Source of the DNA: Geobacillus thermocatenulatus
Lineage (GTDB): Bacteria > Bacillota > Bacilli > Bacillales > Anoxybacillaceae
Direction: 5' to 3'
DNA length: 64,000 bases
Assembly (NCBI RefSeq): GCF_002217655.1
Contig: NZ_NEWK01000002.1
Location: forward strand, 1,365,164-1,429,163
In this document: positions 61,083-64,000 of the stretch, in pieces
How positions within the stretch are numbered: the stretch's first letter is position 1
Layout of the letters: the number at the start of each line of letters is the position of its first letter
Program-made: the position numbers and the translations under genes
Notes under the pieces: generated by a model
What the model was told of the DNA's origin: nothing
What the model saw: only the letters and a program-made list of their open reading frames with translations
Databases searched by the model: none

Positions 61083-61801
61083 CGCGTGGTACCATTCAAA
61101 ACCGTGACGCGTTTTTGCAAACCATCGCCCAGCGCCTTGGGAGAAACCCGCGCCTGTCCGACGTCTCCCGGCCGCAATGGGGCTATCAGCCGCAATGGAC
61201 GGTGTTTGACGGCTATAGCCAAGACGACTTATTGAAGGTGCTGCAAAAACAATGCGAATTGATCCATACCGATTACATCGAAACGACAAGCGCCGAACTT
61301 GCCGGCGCGCTGAGGCGGCAAGTGGCCGCCTATGGCGGCGGGCCGGTCATCGTGCCGGATGATCCACGCTTTGCTGAGTACGGGCTGTCCGCCTTGCTTC
61401 GCGACGAATGGCCCGCGGAACAAACGACCGTCCATATTTGGAATCCGGCGCTTGGACGCCAAAACATTGACGCCGCCGAGCAGGCGAACGTCGGCATCGC
61501 CTTCAGCGACATCACGCTCGCGGAATCAGGGACAGTCGTGTTGTTTTCGCGCAATGAACAAGGGCGGGCCATTCACTTTTTGCCGAAAACATATATCGCC
61601 ATCGTCCCGAAAAGCACGGTCGTGCCGCGCATGACGCAAGCGGCGGCGGTCATTCACGAGCAAATCGAAAAAGGCGAGCTCGTCCCGTCGTGTATCAACT
61701 TCATCACCGGCCCGAGCAACTCGGCCGACATTGAAATGAACTTGGTCGTCGGCGTCCACGGGCCGATGAAAGCGGCGTATATCGTCGTCACCGACCGTTG
61801 A
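61079..61801 (+). CDS. lutC: L-lactate utilization protein LutC
   Basis: A 240-residue LUD-domain protein, the third part of LutABC. Typical segments are [20 protein letters not shown] and [20 protein letters not shown]. It carries no iron-sulfur motif. The ATG at 61079 has AAAAAGGAGG upstream and overlaps the lutB stop (ATGA). A much longer in-frame extension is an artefact of lutB coding sequence. Confidence 0.95.
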   Translation: MTRGTIQNRDAFLQTIAQRLGRNPRLSDVSRPQWGYQPQWTVFDGYSQDDLLKVLQKQCELIHTDYIETTSAELAGALRRQVAAYGGGPVIVPDDPRFAEYGLSALLRDEWPAEQTTVHIWNPALGRQNIDAAEQANVGIAFSDITLAESGTVVLFSRNEQGRAIHFLPKTYIAIVPKSTVVPRMTQAAAVIHEQIEKGELVPSCINFITGPSNSADIEMNLVVGVHGPMKAAYIVVTDR

Positions 61802-61810
61802 CCAAAACGA

Positions 61811-61844
61811 AACGGTGCCCCTTGTTCATCGGGCACCGTTTTTC
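61811..61844 (+). terminator. Terminator of lutABC
   Basis: CGGTGCCC pairs with GGGCACCG across a ten-base loop, followed by TTTTTC. Confidence 0.85.
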
Positions 61845-61849
61845 GTCAA

Positions 61850-61935
61850 TATCGCCGGGCTGACATCGACCGCACTGGCAAGCGGTTCGCCGGTTTCGAT
61901 GCAGCGAAAGTCGTTGTTCGCAACGGTTTGACGTC
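61850..61935 (-). pseudogene. Gene-tail remnant duplicated from the gene at the right edge
   Basis: The minus strand reads NNDFRCIETGEPLASAVDVS. Its last part is almost identical (38 of 39 bp at 61860-61898) to the tail of the partial gene at 63950-64000. Here the frame continues past the position of the other copy's stop and has no start. It is a fragment only. The sequence resembles the C-terminus of D-isomer-specific 2-hydroxyacid dehydrogenases, a weak inference. Confidence 0.6.
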
Positions 61936-61939
61936 TTGA

Positions 61940-62278
61940 TCAATTCGGATGGAACGGACTGACAGACACTTTCGCGTGATTTTTCACATCCGTAACGACC
62001 AGCAAAATCTGCCTTCCCTTCTTCTCATACACAAAAGCTGACCCCCACCGGTCAACTTGAGTCCATTGACGTTTCTCCAATTCGTCAAGATAATAGTCAG
62101 CCACTTCCTCCGCCGAAGAAGACGCAACAACAAACTCCACCCGTTCATCCACCGAACGAATGTCACTCGCCTTTGGGTGCAGGGGAATATCGTCATACCC
62201 TGGGACCGTCTGTTGTTGCTCACAACCTGAAAAGAAAATCATGACAAGGAGCAAAACTAGCGGGATGCCTATACGCAC
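61940..62278 (-). CDS. Small lipoprotein of unknown function
   Basis: A 112-residue protein with a lipoprotein signal: MRIGIPLVLLLVMIFFSGC, where the Cys would be lipidated. The mature domain (PGYDDIPLHPKASDIRSVDE, then VADYYLDELEKRQWTQVDRW) looks like a compact alpha-beta fold found in several Bacillaceae lipoproteins; no function is known. It lies downstream of the amidase gene on the same strand. GC appears lower than in the lut operon. Confidence 0.7.
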   Translation of the reverse strand: MRIGIPLVLLLVMIFFSGCEQQQTVPGYDDIPLHPKASDIRSVDERVEFVVASSSAEEVADYYLDELEKRQWTQVDRWGSAFVYEKKGRQILLVVTDVKNHAKVSVSPFHPN

Positions 62279-62360
62279 TTCATCCCCTCCCGTAGAATAC
62301 TAGCTTTGGAATTAGCCCGTTGACGGCCAAATGGATTGATCATCCATCGCGATTTCTCAT

Positions 62361-63497
62361 TTAGTTCACCCAATAGTAATCTGTCACATGGAGGAACCGG
62401 GTCGTCTTGGCCCCCAAATCCCAATAGCGATGGTACGTATCATTGGTATGATAGTTGACATACGGTTGACCATTCCTGATCTCAACGACAATAGCGCTGT
62501 GGTCCAAGATGCCATCACCGTCAAAATCGTAATATATGCTGTCACCCAATTGCAGATCAGTTGCCCTAGAAACGTATGTGCCGCGATGCTCATCTGTCTC
62601 ATTATTGCGGGAAAGATGATACGCTTGATCGTGGGCCACAGACCAGCTGTAAGTCCACGCATCATCTCCAGTTCCCGAAGTCCCTTTGGCATTGTACCAC
62701 CAAACATACGGTTCCGCCCAAGCTTGCCGAGCGGAGCCTCCTTCGTAGAACGACTGAGACACGAAATTAGCGCAGTCATTCGAAAAAGATCGGTATTTCG
62801 GGTTACGCCCATTCCACCATCGATTCGCGTAGTTGACAGCTCCTTGGCGAGAGTAGTAGGTGTAAAAACCTTGAATGACAACATCGCCTCCAGCGATTGA
62901 GATAGGTGGAGTCTCTGAACCCGATGCCCCAACCTTCCGCACGTTTTCCTGTCCTCTTTTCGAATACGTATCTTGGTAGTTCATCCCAACAATCAGCCAA
63001 TCTCCATCACGTTTGATCAATGTAGCCGAATAAGGAATGTTAGCCTCTTTGGTGATCACAGATTCATTCGATCCCGGAAACACGGACTCATACTCAACAG
63101 AAACCAAGGCCCGGACCTTAGCCATTTTACCATTGATCTCAACACTTTCGAAAACAGGGTGAATCTCCACATTTGTATATCGAAATCCAGCACGATAAGC
63201 AGGTTCCAAGTAGTGCCTTCTTACGTAAGCGCGCTCCTGGCTTTCCTCTTGTTCGGAAACGCTCGGATCATAAAACTGTTTCACGTTCACCTGTGGATCA
63301 ATCATCAACTGCCATCGGGCCTCTAAAGCATGAGCAACTTTCTGTTGCACAGCAGCAAGATCACCATCATTTGAAGGATTTACCACTAAGTTAGAAGCTC
63401 CAGCCGAGCTGCCTCCTGAAATGAAAAGGCTCGCTAGTCCTCCTACGAACACAATCAGTGAAATAACCAATCGTCTCAAATATAATGGGTGAAACAT
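62361..63497 (-). CDS. Secreted protein with amidase-like (Amidase_6) domain
   Basis: A roughly 378-residue exported protein. A hydrophobic signal segment (LVISLIVFVGGLASLFISGG) is at the N-terminus and a stalk/NTF2-like region spans about 50-190. The C-terminal Amidase_6 domain (about 215-378) includes AVNYANRWWNGRNPKY, SNDCANFVSQSFYEGGSARQ, DHSAIVVEIRNGQPYVNYHT. The Cys in NDCANF and His in DHSAIV are the likely catalytic pair, as in NlpC-type folds. Substrate unknown; cell-wall peptides are plausible. The ATG at 63497 or a GTG at 63506 may start it. GC is visibly lower than the surroundings, suggesting transfer. Confidence 0.8.
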   Translation of the reverse strand: MFHPLYLRRLVISLIVFVGGLASLFISGGSSAGASNLVVNPSNDGDLAAVQQKVAHALEARWQLMIDPQVNVKQFYDPSVSEQEESQERAYVRRHYLEPAYRAGFRYTNVEIHPVFESVEINGKMAKVRALVSVEYESVFPGSNESVITKEANIPYSATLIKRDGDWLIVGMNYQDTYSKRGQENVRKVGASGSETPPISIAGGDVVIQGFYTYYSRQGAVNYANRWWNGRNPKYRSFSNDCANFVSQSFYEGGSARQAWAEPYVWWYNAKGTSGTGDDAWTYSWSVAHDQAYHLSRNNETDEHRGTYVSRATDLQLGDSIYYDFDGDGILDHSAIVVEIRNGQPYVNYHTNDTYHRYWDLGAKTTRFLHVTDYYWVN

Positions 63498-63618
63498 AAC
63501 CTTCACTCTCCCCCCCTCTACACCATTTTTCATCACCATATCAACACCAAGTCAGTTTATAAAAAAGATATCTCGAAGTCACCCTAATTTATCGATCCCC
63601 CTAGTGGTTTTATTTTTA

Positions 63619-63668
63619 ATACCCGTGGTGCTAGTTGAGCGTCAGTGCTCAACTAACACCACGGGTAT
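63619..63668. repeat. Inverted repeat with 22-bp arms
   Basis: Arms 63619-63640 and 63647-63668 match at 21 of 22 positions around a GTCAGT loop (outer part ATACCCGTGGTG, inner part TAGTTGAGC). There is no T-run on either side, so a simple terminator is unlikely. Confidence 0.7.
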
Positions 63669-63908
63669 AGATTAACTCGCAAAAACCGACTTGCAAAAAA
63701 GAGGCCATTTTGTTTAACGCATTAATTTACAGTACCAGAACGTGATTCATAATACTTTTTTGCTCTTTGAAAAATTTCCGTGAAAATGCAGAACTGACGC
63801 GTGATTTTCATCCCCGGGTGGAGGGCAAAGCGTGCTGCCCATGGACCTTTTCTGTAAATTTCAACAGGATTTCTAACATTCCTTCTTCCTTTCACAATGA
63901 TGCTATAG

Positions 63909-63947
63909 AAAAAAGGCGTCCCATTGTGTTTTTGAGACACCTTTTTC
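63909..63947 (-). terminator. Terminator of the gene entering from the right edge
   Basis: On the minus strand AAGGTGTC pairs with GGACGCCTT across a loop of about 14 nt, followed by TTTTTTC; it begins a few bases after the stop codon at 63950. Confidence 0.7.
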
Positions 63948-63949
63948 CT

Positions 63950-64000
63950 TCAATATTGCCGACTGACATCGACCGCATTGGCAAGCGGTTCGCCGGTTTC
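63950..64000 (-). CDS. 3' end of a gene continuing beyond the window
   Basis: Only 16 residues are visible, ETGEPLANAVDVSRQY, followed by TGA. The tail resembles the C-terminus of D-2-hydroxyacid dehydrogenases (GEPLxNxVD), but this is too short for a firm call. A near-identical tail fragment lies at 61850-61935. Confidence 0.45.
   Translation of the reverse strand, partial: ETGEPLANAVDVSRQY

Larger units (their letters stand above)
63498..63949. other. AT-rich gap with a large hairpin; no supported gene
   Basis: A 452-bp stretch. It holds the promoter region of the amidase gene, the 22-bp-arm inverted repeat at 63619-63668, and the terminator at 63909-63947. A 72-codon minus-strand frame (63722-63940) starts inside that terminator and has no recognisable family, so it is not called. 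Confidence 0.5.

Noticed and set aside
63722-63940. 72-codon minus-strand frame
   Set aside because: It starts inside the terminator of the neighbouring gene, has no proper ribosome binding site and no recognised family.

Overview
The window is chromosomal DNA from a thermophilic Bacillaceae member, most likely Geobacillus or a close relative (Parageobacillus/Anoxybacillus). This rests on moderately high GC, strong AGGAGG-type ribosome binding sites, frequent GTG/TTG starts, sporulation genes (sspK, yfhD, yfhE, pdaA) and gene order shared with the Bacillus subtilis yfh, yfk, yln and lut regions. No rRNA, tRNA, prophage, CRISPR array or intact transposase was found.

Layout. 0-4.7 kb: formate dehydrogenase module: fdhD (partial), a DUF2294 protein, a Mo/W oxidoreductase alpha subunit and its DUF1641 partner. 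4.8-9.2 kb: forespore/recX cluster (sspK, ypzG-like, yfhH, recX, yfhF, an acetyltransferase, yfhE, yfhD), interrupted by an IS200/IS605-type relic. 9.2-13.5 kb: a family 8 glycosyltransferase, then a CaiB-type CoA-transferase with a glutaryl-CoA-dehydrogenase-like enzyme, and a DUF3870 gene. 13.6-18.4 kb: the DabA/DabB inorganic-carbon transporter with a second DUF2294 protein (YbcI). 18.8-24.1 kb: an ABC-class ATPase, a MerR/TipAS regulator, SelO and a coiled-coil protein. 24.3-27.8 kb: the cell-envelope stress system liaI-liaH-liaF-liaS-liaR. 28-33.3 kb: a decayed Fic/Doc toxin, rlmCD, alkA, pdaA and class I fumarase. 33.5-40.5 kb: the yfk cluster. 41-46.4 kb: assimilatory sulfate reduction plus siroheme synthesis (cysH-cysP-sat-cysC-sumT-sirB), with a TnpB-type guide-RNA relic between the promoter and a SAM-riboswitch-like leader. 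46.4-51.7 kb: acylphosphatase, arginase-like protein, yojF-bshB2 (bacillithiol), phzF, a displaced sirC/ylnF, a secreted helical protein and a DUF1992 protein. 51.7-55.9 kb: an EAL phosphodiesterase, an NlpC/P60 hydrolase under a WalR-type box, and a truncated MreB. 56-61.8 kb: L-lactate uptake and oxidation (lctP, lutR, lutABC) with two identical LutR-type operators. 61.9-64 kb: a lower-GC segment with a lipoprotein and a secreted amidase, bracketed by two copies of the same gene tail.

The genes mainly serve one-carbon and inorganic-carbon metabolism, sulfate assimilation, lactate use and envelope stress. The most unusual pattern is that four unrelated transcription units (fdhD, fdhF, dabB, caiB) have long structured leaders ending in a terminator-like hairpin just before the ribosome binding site, which is the layout of transcription-attenuating RNA switches. 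None could be assigned to a known class by eye. DUF2294 proteins occur once beside the formate genes and once beside the bicarbonate transporter.
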